6,837 bases of DNA, from assembly GCA_031254955.1 (NCBI GenBank), contig JAIRTK010000542.1:1-6837 (forward strand). The letters are read 5' to 3'. This stretch comes from Opitutaceae bacterium. GTDB taxonomy: Bacteria > Verrucomicrobiota > Verrucomicrobiia > Opitutales > Opitutaceae. Of this stretch, positions 1-6,578 are shown piece after piece (position 1 is the first letter of the stretch; every line of letters begins with the position of its first letter). Position numbers and translations under genes: made by a program. The notes under the pieces are model-generated. The model saw nothing but the letters and a program-made list of their open reading frames with translations, searched no databases and was not told the origin of the DNA.

Positions 1-3000
1 TGGGCGGCGGCGTGGCGGGGGCGGGGGTGGGGGTTTCGAGGGCGGGGGCGGCGGATGAGGGCTGGGTGGCGGGGGCGAGACTGGGAGCGCGGACTTTCCA
101 GTCCGCGTTTTCGCGGGCAGGAATGCCCGCGCTCCTGTGGGTGGCGGCGGGCGGCGGGGGGGGGGCGGCGAGGTGGGATTCGAGTTGGAGCGAGCGGATG
201 GTGGGCCAGTCGTCGAGCGCGGGCAGCGGGCGTTCAAATTGGAGGCCGAGGATGAGGAGGAGGTCGGCGCCGGTTTTTTCGTCTTTGATGGAAACGGGCG
301 TCCGCCAGTCGCGTCCGTCGGTGTTGCGGACGCTTTTGGCTTTGAGCAGGCGCAGCGCGGTCCAGTCTTCGGTGAAGGGGCGGGCGGCGTCGGGCGTGGG
401 TTTTTCGTCCGCCTGGCTGAAGAGTTCGAGGTCGGGAAAGTTGTCCGTGACGCGCGGCGAGGCGAGTTCGGTGTCGGTGACGGGTTGCGTGCGCGCGGCG
501 CGGCCCGCCATGCGCGCGGTGCGCCAGATGTTGCCGGCGAAGGCGGCGTTGAAGTCGGAGGAGAGGCCTTGTTCGGTGATGAATTTGCGCTGGTCGGCGT
601 AATTGGTGATGGAGATTTTCACCGTGGAGGGCGAGCCGTCGGGGGTGGTGAGTGTGTCGATAAGCTCGAAGAGTTTGCCGACGCGTTCGACGGTGAGGTC
701 GTGTCCGGCGCGGAAATCGGCGGGCACGTCGAGTCGTCCGGAGAGATCGGCGCGGGCGGCTTTGATGAAGGCGGCGGTGCGTTTGAGCGAGGCGGGGGTC
801 GCGGCGTCGGCGGCGTCGAGGATGAGGGGGAAGCCGGCGTCGCGCGCGAGGTGCGCGGCGATGGTGTCGCCGTGGAGGCGGTGCAGGCCGAGGGCGCGGG
901 CCTGTCCGCCGGCGTCGGCGAGGTTGCGGAGGGTCTGGCGGAAGTCGTAAACGTTTTTCTTGAAGTCGTATTTTTCCGATTGCGCGATGATGGCGGCGGC
1001 GGTGGCGGCGGAGTTTTCGAGTGTCCGGGCGAGTTCGCCGACGATGTTTTTTTCCTGGTCGGCGGGCAGCGTGAAGAGGCGCATCGCCTCTTCGTAGGAG
1101 GCCCAGCGCAGGCGGTAGGCGGGCGTTTTTTCAAAGAGCGCGAAGCAGTCGTCGTCGATGTCGGCGAGTTTTTCCGCGGCGTCGGCTCCGAGGACGGAGC
1201 GGGTGGCGGCGAAGCTGTCCTGCTCCAGGCGGTCGAGGCGCACGGAGACTTCCTGCAGCATGGGGAATTCCGGGGCGAAGGCGACGGCTTTGGTTTTCGC
1301 GAGTTCGGCGGCTTTCGCGGCGGCGTCGGGCAGGGCGGGCGGGGGCGTGGGGGGGGCGAGCAGGCCGCTGACAAATCCGGCGGCGGCCTCCGGGATGGGG
1401 GGTTGGAATTTGGTGGTGATGTCGCGGAAGGTTTTCACGCCGGCGGCGGCGCCGGCTTGGGCGGTTTTCACGATTTCGTCGTAGGAGGCGGCGAGCGAGA
1501 TCCGGCCTTCCTTGGGCAGCAGGCCCGCGCTTTGCGCGGAGGCGATGGCGTCGTCGAGGGTGGTTTTGGTTTTGCCGAGGCCGGCGTGGGTGCGGAGGGC
1601 TTCCGCCGTCCAGCCGGCGGTGGAGATGGGGCGCATCAGGTAATGGTAGAGGTCTTTTTCGGCGGAGCGCCAGGATTCGGCGGCGTCGCGGGCGTTGGCG
1701 AGTGTGAGGGCGACGGAGCGTCGGGACTCGGAATCGGTTTGCTGGGAGCGGGCAAAGCGTTCCCAGCCGGCGCGGATGGCGGTGTTGTCGCGGAAGGCGG
1801 TGCCGGCGCTCCACGAGGCGTCGGGCCATTTGCCGCGTCCGTCCCCGCCTTTGTAATAGGTCCACTCGAAGGCGCCGTTGAGGGTGAAGGGGGCTTTTCC
1901 GTCTTCGGTCCAGAGGCCGAGGAGGGGGGTGAGGAAGGTGTCCGGTTCAAATTCGACGCGCTGGCCGGGCAGCGTGGGGAAATGGATGATGCCTTCGAGT
2001 TGGATGAGTGTGGCGAGGGCGGCGGTGTCGCGCGGGGTCCAGTCGGAGCGTGTATCGGCCATTCGGATACGGGCGGCGTTGAGCGCGGGGCGCATGACGC
2101 CGGCTTCGAAGAGGGCGCGTTGCGCCTGGCGGCGTCCGGAGTTGGCGCGGACGACGAGCGCGTTCATCGGTTTGAAGACGAAGGGCACGGGGATGTCGCG
2201 CGTGACGAGGCCTTGCAGGCGGGCGTGAAATTCGTGGAGGGGGATGCGTTCGCCGCCGACGGGGACGGGGTTTTCGCCGTTGTAAACAAATTTGGCGGAG
2301 CCGCGATATTCGGGCGAGACGAGGGGGTTCCAGGTGTGGTCGGCCTGCCAGTTGGTGGAGGCGGCTTTCCAGTAGGCGCTTTCCGCGCCGACGCTGTGTT
2401 TCACGGTGCGGGCGCCCCAGATGGAGAGGCCGAGCACGGCGGCGAGGCTGGCGGCGAGCGAGCCGAAGAGGATCATCTGGCGGCGTTTGACGAGTTTGCG
2501 GGTGTTGCTCGCGCGTGTGACGAGGCCTTTTTCCTTAAAGATTTTTTGCAGGAACAGGTCGCGCAGGAAGAAGGAGCGTTCGCGTTCGAAGAGTTTGCCT
2601 TCGGGCAGCGCGTCGGGTTGCACGCCGAGGGCTTGCGCGATTTCGAGGTCGAGGGCCTTGCCTTCGGTGAGGGCGGAGGTGAAGTAGATGCCGCGCAGGA
2701 AGAGCGGTTTGGCGGACCATTCGCCGGAGACAAAGATCATTTCGAGGTAGCGGCGCAGGCGCGGCGCGAGGGCTTGGATGCTTTGCGGGAGGCCGAAGAG
2801 CGCGTCCACTTCGTCGGCGCGGCGGCTTTCGGGGGTCTCGGGCGCGGGGTCGGCGATGAGGCCGAGGCGGCGGCGCGCGATTTTTCGGATGACGGTGTCG
2901 AGATACTCGTCCACGTGCTCGGGTTTGAAGGGGTCGTCGAGTGGCGCGGGGTTGGACCAGCCGGTCATCTGGTGCTGGAGTTGCGGGTCCTTCAGGCCGG

Positions 3001-3790
3001 CGAAGAATTCGCGGAAGCCGTTCAGGAGGTCGCATTTTGTGATGAGGATGAAGGTGGGGAAGCGGACATCGAGCGTGCGTTGGATGCGGTCGAGCTGGCC
3101 GGCGATCTTGCCGGCTTTTTTCGCGATGTCGTCGCCGCTGTCTTTGAGGAGGGAGTCGGCGGGGATGACGAGGATGAGGCCGTTGATGGGGCAGCCGGGG
3201 CGGTTTTTTTTGAGCAGGTCGAGGAAGGCGTGCCATTCGGTGGTGGTGCCGGGCGGGGCTTCTTGGAAGAGGAGTTTGCCGGCGGTGTCGAGGAGCACGG
3301 CTTGGTTGGTGAACCACCAGTGCATGTTGATGGTGCCGCCCGCGCCTTGCATTTCGTCCTGGAGGCCGGGGGGGAAGCCGACGTTGCAGTGGCGGACGGC
3401 CTCGGTCTTGCCGGAGCCTGGTTCGCCGACGACCATGTACCAGGGGAGCGAATAGAGGTCCTTGCCGGCGGCGCGGAATTTTTCGAGGCCTTTCTGGAAG
3501 TTCTGGCGGAGGGCGTCGAGCTGGGCTTTGCGGGCGGCGTCGCTGACGGAGGAGGAGCCGGAGCTGTTGTCGGAAAGCTGCGCGGCGAGGCGCTCTTCGG
3601 ATTTCTTTTTCTTTATGCGGCGGACGAGATCGACCAGGAACAGGAGCGCCGCGAGGATGAGAAAGCCGATGGCGAAGACGGTCATGATCGCCTGGTCGGC
3701 GAAGAGGAGCTTGCCGCCGATGGCCGTGCCGGCGAGCAGCATGGCGACGTAGCGCAGGTTGTCGGAAATGTTGTCGAAGATTCCTCTCAT
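1..3790 (-). CDS. tssM: T6SS membrane-complex protein TssM (IcmF-like), 3' end off window
   Basis: TssM is the inner-membrane component that, with TssL and the lipoprotein TssJ, forms the T6SS trans-envelope complex. I translated the frame from the ATG at 3790 to the left edge and found no stop, giving at least 1263 residues; the family is commonly about 1100-1300. Visible in order: two N-terminal membrane segments (about 14-31 and 35-56), a basic KKKK stretch at 60-63, a P-loop GEPGSGKT at 122-129, DTAG at 168-171, TKCD at 251-254 (a complete NTPase motif set), a third membrane segment at about 439-460, then a long periplasmic part. A segment at about 1150-1205 (TEDWTALRLL) resembles the usual TssM C-terminal domain. 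A Pro/Ala-rich tail from about 1207 runs to the edge. The periplasmic region matches my memory of the family only loosely. The start is the only ATG after the in-frame tssL stop 24 nt upstream; no Shine-Dalgarno is present. Confidence 0.95.
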   Translation of the reverse strand, partial: MRGIFDNISDNLRYVAMLLAGTAIGGKLLFADQAIMTVFAIGFLILAALLFLVDLVRRIKKKKSEERLAAQLSDNSSGSSSVSDAARKAQLDALRQNFQKGLEKFRAAGKDLYSLPWYMVVGEPGSGKTEAVRHCNVGFPPGLQDEMQGAGGTINMHWWFTNQAVLLDTAGKLLFQEAPPGTTTEWHAFLDLLKKNRPGCPINGLILVIPADSLLKDSGDDIAKKAGKIAGQLDRIQRTLDVRFPTFILITKCDLLNGFREFFAGLKDPQLQHQMTGWSNPAPLDDPFKPEHVDEYLDTVIRKIARRRLGLIADPAPETPESRRADEVDALFGLPQSIQALAPRLRRYLEMIFVSGEWSAKPLFLRGIYFTSALTEGKALDLEIAQALGVQPDALPEGKLFERERSFFLRDLFLQKIFKEKGLVTRASNTRKLVKRRQMILFGSLAASLAAVLGLSIWGARTVKHSVGAESAYWKAASTNWQADHTWNPLVSPEYRGSAKFVYNGENPVPVGGERIPLHEFHARLQGLVTRDIPVPFVFKPMNALVVRANSGRRQAQRALFEAGVMRPALNAARIRMADTRSDWTPRDTAALATLIQLEGIIHFPTLPGQRVEFEPDTFLTPLLGLWTEDGKAPFTLNGAFEWTYYKGGDGRGKWPDASWSAGTAFRDNTAIRAGWERFARSQQTDSESRRSVALTLANARDAAESWRSAEKDLYHYLMRPISTAGWTAEALRTHAGLGKTKTTLDDAIASAQSAGLLPKEGRISLAASYDEIVKTAQAGAAAGVKTFRDITTKFQPPIPEAAAGFVSGLLAPPTPPPALPDAAAKAAELAKTKAVAFAPEFPMLQEVSVRLDRLEQDSFAATRSVLGADAAEKLADIDDDCFALFEKTPAYRLRWASYEEAMRLFTLPADQEKNIVGELARTLENSAATAAAIIAQSEKYDFKKNVYDFRQTLRNLADAGGQARALGLHRLHGDTIAAHLARDAGFPLILDAADAATPASLKRTAAFIKAARADLSGRLDVPADFRAGHDLTVERVGKLFELIDTLTTPDGSPSTVKISITNYADQRKFITEQGLSSDFNAAFAGNIWRTARMAGRAARTQPVTDTELASPRVTDNFPDLELFSQADEKPTPDAARPFTEDWTALRLLKAKSVRNTDGRDWRTPVSIKDEKTGADLLLILGLQFERPLPALDDWPTIRSLQLESHLAAPPPPPAATHRSAGIPARENADWKVRAPSLAPATQPSSAAPALETPTPAPATPPP
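17..48 (+). other. G-quadruplex motif opposite the tssM tail
   Basis: Five G runs of 5, 5, 5, 3 and 5 bases are separated by spacers of 1, 1, 6 and 1 bases, which satisfies the G3+N1-7 quadruplex consensus. The G-rich strand is the template strand of tssM; the coding strand reads Pro/Ala/Thr codons. It could fold in DNA during transcription, or may simply be a by-product of a proline-rich GC-rich linker. Confidence 0.45.
84..135. repeat. Double-hairpin palindromic element, in frame in tssM
   Basis: An outer inverted repeat GGAGCGC (84-90) / GCGCTCC (129-135) encloses two perfect hairpins: GCGGACT (89-95) / AGTCCGC (100-106) with loop TTCC, and GCGGGCA (113-119) / TGCCCGC (124-130) with loop GGAA. 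The two are joined by a TTTT-containing spacer. The inner arms overlap the outer ones, so the single strand could form either a cloverleaf or two stems. The element has no stop codon in any of the six frames and adds roughly residues 1219-1236 to TssM. The layout resembles REP/MITE-like dispersed palindromes, and the in-frame position resembles Rickettsia palindromic elements. I recall similar sequences in Opitutaceae genomes but could not search. Confidence 0.75.
156..165. repeat. G10 (coding-strand C10) homopolymer in tssM
   Basis: Ten consecutive G on the plus strand, so C10 in the tssM coding strand, encode part of a run of five prolines at about residues 1209-1213. Homopolymers of this length in a coding region are prone to slipped-strand mispairing. 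Everything downstream to the window edge is open in all three minus-strand frames, so slippage would swap the tail sequence rather than stop translation inside this window. It is also a place where a sequencing length error would be easy to make. Confidence 0.7.
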
Positions 3791-3814
3791 GGCGGGGAGA
3801 ATGCGGGGGGGAGG

Positions 3815-4561
3815 TTAGCGCGCGGGGCCGGTTTCGCCGGCGGCGGCGGGTCTGGAGGCGGCGGTTTGGTGTTCGCGGATGGTGTCGATGGCGTCGTTAA
3901 GTTCGCCGGAGGAGACTTTGAAGAGGACGGCGTTGGCGGCGACGACCATGATGATGAGGCAGGCGGCGGTGATCAGCAGCGGGACGAGCACGGAGCCCAT
4001 GGGGAGCGGGAGGTTGGCGGTGTTGGTGTGCTTGTAGCTTTCGGGGCAGATGAGGCCGGCTTCGTCGGTGTCGAGAAATCCGCGGATGCGGGGCTGGATT
4101 TCCTTCATTTTTTTGCGCAGGTGCTCGGTCTGGCCTTGATACCAGCCGGTGAAGCCCAGGCCGAGGCAGGTGTAGAAGATCACGAGGCGGTCGGCGGCGC
4201 CGTCGCGGTTGTCGGCGAGCGTCTCGTCGAGCAGGTCGAAGAATTTTTCATCCCCGGCGAGTTCGTTGCGTTCGTAGGCGAGGCGGTTGTTGTTCCATTC
4301 GTTGGCGAAGGGGAGCTTGCTGTCGGAGAGCATCGAATCGACGAAGAAGATGAGCGGAAGCTCCACTTTTTCGTAATTCTGGAGCAGCCGGGCGTCGGTC
4401 CTGGCTTGGTCGGCCATCTTGGTGAAGATGGCTTTGATGTCGGCGACGGCGACGGCAAATTCGCCCGTCGGGGCCTTGCGTCCAAGGCGGTTCAGGCGGC
4501 ATATTTCCTGAAAGAGCGGTTCGCAAAGCGCGGGCAAGGTAAGCGCGGTGGCGGTGGACAT
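3815..4561 (-). CDS. tssL: T6SS membrane-complex protein TssL (DotU family, short form)
   Basis: TssL is a tail-anchored inner-membrane protein whose cytoplasmic domain contacts TssM, TssK and the baseplate. The 248-residue product has a helical cytoplasmic domain at about 5-185, including the family-like segment FYTCLGLGFTGWYQGQ at 129-144, and one C-terminal membrane helix at about 189-214, followed by a polar tail of about 34 residues. Length and layout fit the DotU family. There is no OmpA-like peptidoglycan-binding domain after the membrane helix, so any cell-wall anchoring must come from another protein. The start ATG at 4561 gives a proper DotU N-terminus; the sequence before it (CCACACCTCCC) is not Shine-Dalgarno-like. 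tssM begins 24 nt downstream in the same frame, consistent with cotranscription. tssK lies upstream across a 584-nt spacer. Confidence 0.95.
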   Translation of the reverse strand: MSTATALTLPALCEPLFQEICRLNRLGRKAPTGEFAVAVADIKAIFTKMADQARTDARLLQNYEKVELPLIFFVDSMLSDSKLPFANEWNNNRLAYERNELAGDEKFFDLLDETLADNRDGAADRLVIFYTCLGLGFTGWYQGQTEHLRKKMKEIQPRIRGFLDTDEAGLICPESYKHTNTANLPLPMGSVLVPLLITAACLIIMVVAANAVLFKVSSGELNDAIDTIREHQTAASRPAAAGETGPAR

Positions 4562-4614
4562 GGGAGGTGTGGCGTGGATTTTCGTGTTTATATTTTTCGG
4601 TCCCGTTTTATTAT

Positions 4615-4668
4615 TTTTACTCGTTCTCGTTCTCGTTCTCTTACTCGTTCTCGTTCTTTTACTCGTTA
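4615..4668. repeat. Hexamer tandem array (TCGTTC / GAACGA)
   Basis: Nine hexamers lie in perfect register: TTTTAC, TCGTTC three times, TCTTAC, TCGTTC twice, TTTTAC, TCGTTA. The interspersed variants differ from the main unit at one to three positions, giving a higher-order pattern. The minus strand, which is the coding strand of tssL, reads GAACGA units. A 16-bp segment at 4627-4642 is repeated in inverted orientation at 6798-6813, beyond tssK. Confidence 0.85.
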
Positions 4669-4730
4669 ACCGCGAAAGGGCGCAAAAGGGTGCGAATCGG
4701 GCGCGAATTGGGAGAGAATCGGGAGAGAAG
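4666..4730. repeat. Degenerate ~10-bp tandem repeat after TTAACCGCGAA
   Basis: Starting with TTAACCGCGAAAGGG, the sequence continues as about six units near 10 bp: CGCGAAAGGG, CGCAAAAGGG, TGCGAATCGG, then GCGCGAATTG, GGAGAGAATC and GGGAGAGAAG. The first bases overlap the end of the hexamer array. The same head (TTAACCGCGAA, then GGG after one base) recurs 79 bp to the right, at the left end of the inverted-repeat-bounded segment. Spacing near one helical turn is noted but may be coincidental. Confidence 0.6.
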
Positions 4731-4744
4731 GGGTGTTTTGGAAA

Positions 4745-4881
4745 TTAACCGCGAAGGGTGCGAAGGGCGCGAAGATGAGAAAACGGCTTCATGGGGTTTT
4801 CTTGATGAATGGAATGCAAATCGACTGAGGTTTTTGTTCGTTTTGTTCGCATCTTGATGGTTTTGTGTTCTTCGCGGTTAA
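4745..4881. repeat. 137-bp segment with 12-bp perfect terminal inverted repeats
   Basis: TTAACCGCGAAG (4745-4756) is matched by its exact reverse complement CTTCGCGGTTAA (4870-4881). Inside the left end are three 9-bp units (CGAAGGGTG, CGAAGGGCG, CGAAGATGA at 4752-4778). The right end, read on the minus strand, also contains a GATGCGAA stretch in a similar position, so the two ends are diverged inverted copies. The segment has no coding capacity and looks like a small MITE-like or dispersed repeat. I did not find a clear target-site duplication. Confidence 0.6.
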
Positions 4882-5040
4882 AAAGTGTGTTTAGAGTCTC
4901 CTTGGACAAGCATGGGGAGGGCGAGGCGTTTGCGTTTATATTTATGTCCTTGGGTGTTTATTTGCGGCGGGTTTGTTTGTTTGGGAAATGGGGGTTTTAA
5001 TGTGTTTTTTTGTTTATTGTTTATTTTGGGAATGATTCGA

Positions 5041-5118
5041 GATGAGGAGAGGGAAAAAGATAAAAGAGGGGAGAGGACGAGGCGGGAGAAAGATAAAGAT
5101 AAAGAGGAAAGAGAAAGA
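5041..5118. repeat. Polypurine tract just past the tssK stop
   Basis: Only 6 of 78 plus-strand bases are pyrimidines. Read in the direction of tssK/tssL transcription it is a C/U-rich, G-poor RNA immediately after the tssK stop codon. Such sequence could form triplex DNA or, as unstructured C-rich RNA, act as a Rho loading site. Both are inferences. Its right-hand 18 bp (5101-5118) recur exactly at 6784-6801 on the other side of tssK. Confidence 0.7.
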
Positions 5119-5145
5119 TTGTTTTTTTGAGGGGGAGGGAGGTTT

Positions 5146-6516
5146 TTAGTCACCAAGGGTCATGTAAAGCGTGATGGCGTAGTCCGATTTTTCTTGATCG
5201 GGCCAGCGGATGATCGCGGATTTTTCCGTTTGGAGAAGCTGCCAGACACGCGCGCTTTCGGCGCGGTTGAGGCGGAAATAGGTCACGCCGGCGATCGCGG
5301 GGAGTTGCATCGGCGGGAAGCGCTCCTCTTTGAGGACGACGCCGCGCACGGCGCGCGTGGCGAGGCTTTGGGGCATGAGCTTGAAACGGTTGCCGTCCTC
5401 CACCAGCGCGACGACGGAGCGCGGGTCGTCCCCGGACTTGACGCCAAGGAAATAATCCACCGGGCGCGTGAGTTGCTCCTCGGTGAACAGCGCTTCAAAC
5501 ACGCCGGCGACGGGCTTGAATTCGAGTTTGAGAAACGAGGAGGTCACGACGCCGCGCAGCAGGCCGCGAATCCTGGCGCCCAACTGGTCGAAGGCGTTGA
5601 ACAGGTTTTCGTGGTTGTAAGCGGGCACGCTTTCGTAGTCGTCCTTGTCGGGGTGGAGCGCCGCCAGTTCGCCGTGCAGCGCGCGGAGTTCCAGATACCA
5701 GGCGAAGGGTTCGATGTTTGTCGCCGCGAGCAGCGAGGAGAGGCGCGCGGAGAAGCTGTTGAGGGTGCGGAAGCGCAGGATTTGCTCGATTTGCGCGCCG
5801 CGCAGCGTGTCCATCGCGAAGCCGCCGCGGTTGAGCTGGAGGACGAGTTCCTGACGGCTGGCTTCAAGCTGGTTGACGAGGTCGCGGATGAGGTTGTGCA
5901 GCGCGCTGGAGCCGGTGATGAACAGGCACGGCGGCACAAATTCGGGGTCGAGTTTCGGCTGGCCGAGTTGCTCGCCGACGCCGCGCACCAGGCGCAGCAC
6001 GGGGACGAGTTCGAGGTCCGACTTGTCGTCATCGTCAAGCACGAAGCGGGCGTTATAGCGGCGCGTGAGGATCGGCTTGGCGTTGTCGCCGGTGTTTTCG
6101 TCGGCGAGTTGCTCTTCTTGCACGCGGTGGATGATTTTCGTGGACGCGTCGGGTTGTCCATCCGGCGATTCGCCGCCGGCGTTGGCGCGGCCTTCGCGCC
6201 AGACGGGCACGCCCAGATAGATCGTGAACACCGAGCCGCTGCCGGCAAAAAGGGGCTTGATGTCGATGGACGGCAGCTCGGCGTTTTCGGGGAAGCACAG
6301 GTCCAGGCCGCTGGGCATGAATACGCGCAGTTTGTCGAAGCGGACGCGAAAGTTGGCGAGTTCATCAAGCGAGAGTCTGGCTTCGATGATGCCGTAGGGA
6401 TGCGGACGGGCGATGCGTCGATCGGATTGCCCTTGATGAATCGAGCCTAGCTGGAGGCGTTGAAGATGATGGGGTTGAAGGAATAATCCTTCATGCCAGT
6501 GTATATTGAGGGACAT
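5146..6516 (-). CDS. tssK: T6SS baseplate protein TssK
   Basis: TssK forms the cytoplasmic baseplate connector that links the wedge complex (TssE/F/G) to the TssL/TssM membrane complex. The 456-residue product matches the usual length of about 440-460. The N-terminus carries the family-typical WHEGLFLQPHHLQ at residues 7-19. Next come a beta-rich shoulder domain to about 200, with an acidic DDDDKSD loop at 161-167, a helical middle region at about 203-320, and a C-terminal domain at about 330-456 containing YFRLNR at 413-418 and ending in ITLYMTLGD. No signal peptide or membrane segment is seen, as expected. The ATG at 6516 is chosen because it places the conserved motif at the very start. 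The 20 nt before it contain no Shine-Dalgarno. It is probably the first gene of the set seen here; a 584-nt spacer separates it from tssL. Confidence 0.96.
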   Translation of the reverse strand: MSLNIHWHEGLFLQPHHLQRLQLGSIHQGQSDRRIARPHPYGIIEARLSLDELANFRVRFDKLRVFMPSGLDLCFPENAELPSIDIKPLFAGSGSVFTIYLGVPVWREGRANAGGESPDGQPDASTKIIHRVQEEQLADENTGDNAKPILTRRYNARFVLDDDDKSDLELVPVLRLVRGVGEQLGQPKLDPEFVPPCLFITGSSALHNLIRDLVNQLEASRQELVLQLNRGGFAMDTLRGAQIEQILRFRTLNSFSARLSSLLAATNIEPFAWYLELRALHGELAALHPDKDDYESVPAYNHENLFNAFDQLGARIRGLLRGVVTSSFLKLEFKPVAGVFEALFTEEQLTRPVDYFLGVKSGDDPRSVVALVEDGNRFKLMPQSLATRAVRGVVLKEERFPPMQLPAIAGVTYFRLNRAESARVWQLLQTEKSAIIRWPDQEKSDYAITLYMTLGD

Positions 6517-6578
6517 TGGACGAGAATCGAAATGTAAAAAAAGTCATCACCCCGAATGGGACGTTTACGTATGCGCAG

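Larger units (their letters stand above)
4562..5145. other. Repeat-filled spacer between tssK and tssL
   Basis: This 584-nt stretch holds no convincing gene. From left to right it contains a short AT-rich leader of tssL, a hexamer array, a degenerate 10-mer array, a 137-bp region bounded by inverted TTAACCGCGAAG ends, an unassigned T/G-rich part (about 4882-5040) and a polypurine tract beside the tssK stop. No hairpin-plus-U-run terminator follows tssK. A TATAAA on the minus strand (plus-strand 4587-4592, about 25 nt before the tssL ATG) could be a -10 element, but it has no good -35 partner. The open frames here are composed of repeat sequence and are not called. Confidence 0.8.

Noticed and set aside
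84..135. Intrinsic terminator or tssM end at the double hairpin
   Set aside because: In the transcribed direction no U run follows the stems and the tssM frame is open through and beyond the element.
12..602. 196-codon plus-strand frame at the left edge
   Set aside because: It lies opposite the tssM C-terminal region, which is supported by continuous homologous frame; no domain is seen in it.
619..3317. Several Arg/Pro/Ser-rich minus-strand open frames of 86-260 codons
   Set aside because: They are out-of-frame readings of tssM with no family resemblance; typical of GC-rich coding DNA.
3791..3814. TssL-TssM fusion by readthrough, since both genes share a frame
   Set aside because: A normal TAA stop separates them and only eight codons lie between; no recoding signal is seen.
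137..4669. 1510-codon plus-strand open frame as a real gene
   Set aside because: It is the codon-register antisense of tssM and tssL, which carry clear family motifs; its product is a low-complexity Gly/Glu/Val/Ala-rich string with no recognisable domain.
4615..4881. CRISPR array
   Set aside because: The repeats are 6-12 bp, contiguous or irregularly spaced, with no 20-40 bp repeat/spacer alternation.
4548..5130. Small plus-strand frames (66-96 codons) in the tssK-tssL spacer, one with a hydrophobic stretch
   Set aside because: They are made of the hexamer array, the 10-mer array and purine-tract sequence; apparent membrane-like segments come from T-rich repeats.
5194..6450. 418-codon plus-strand open frame
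   Set aside because: It is the same kind of antisense shadow, opposite tssK in exact register; tssK is unmistakable.
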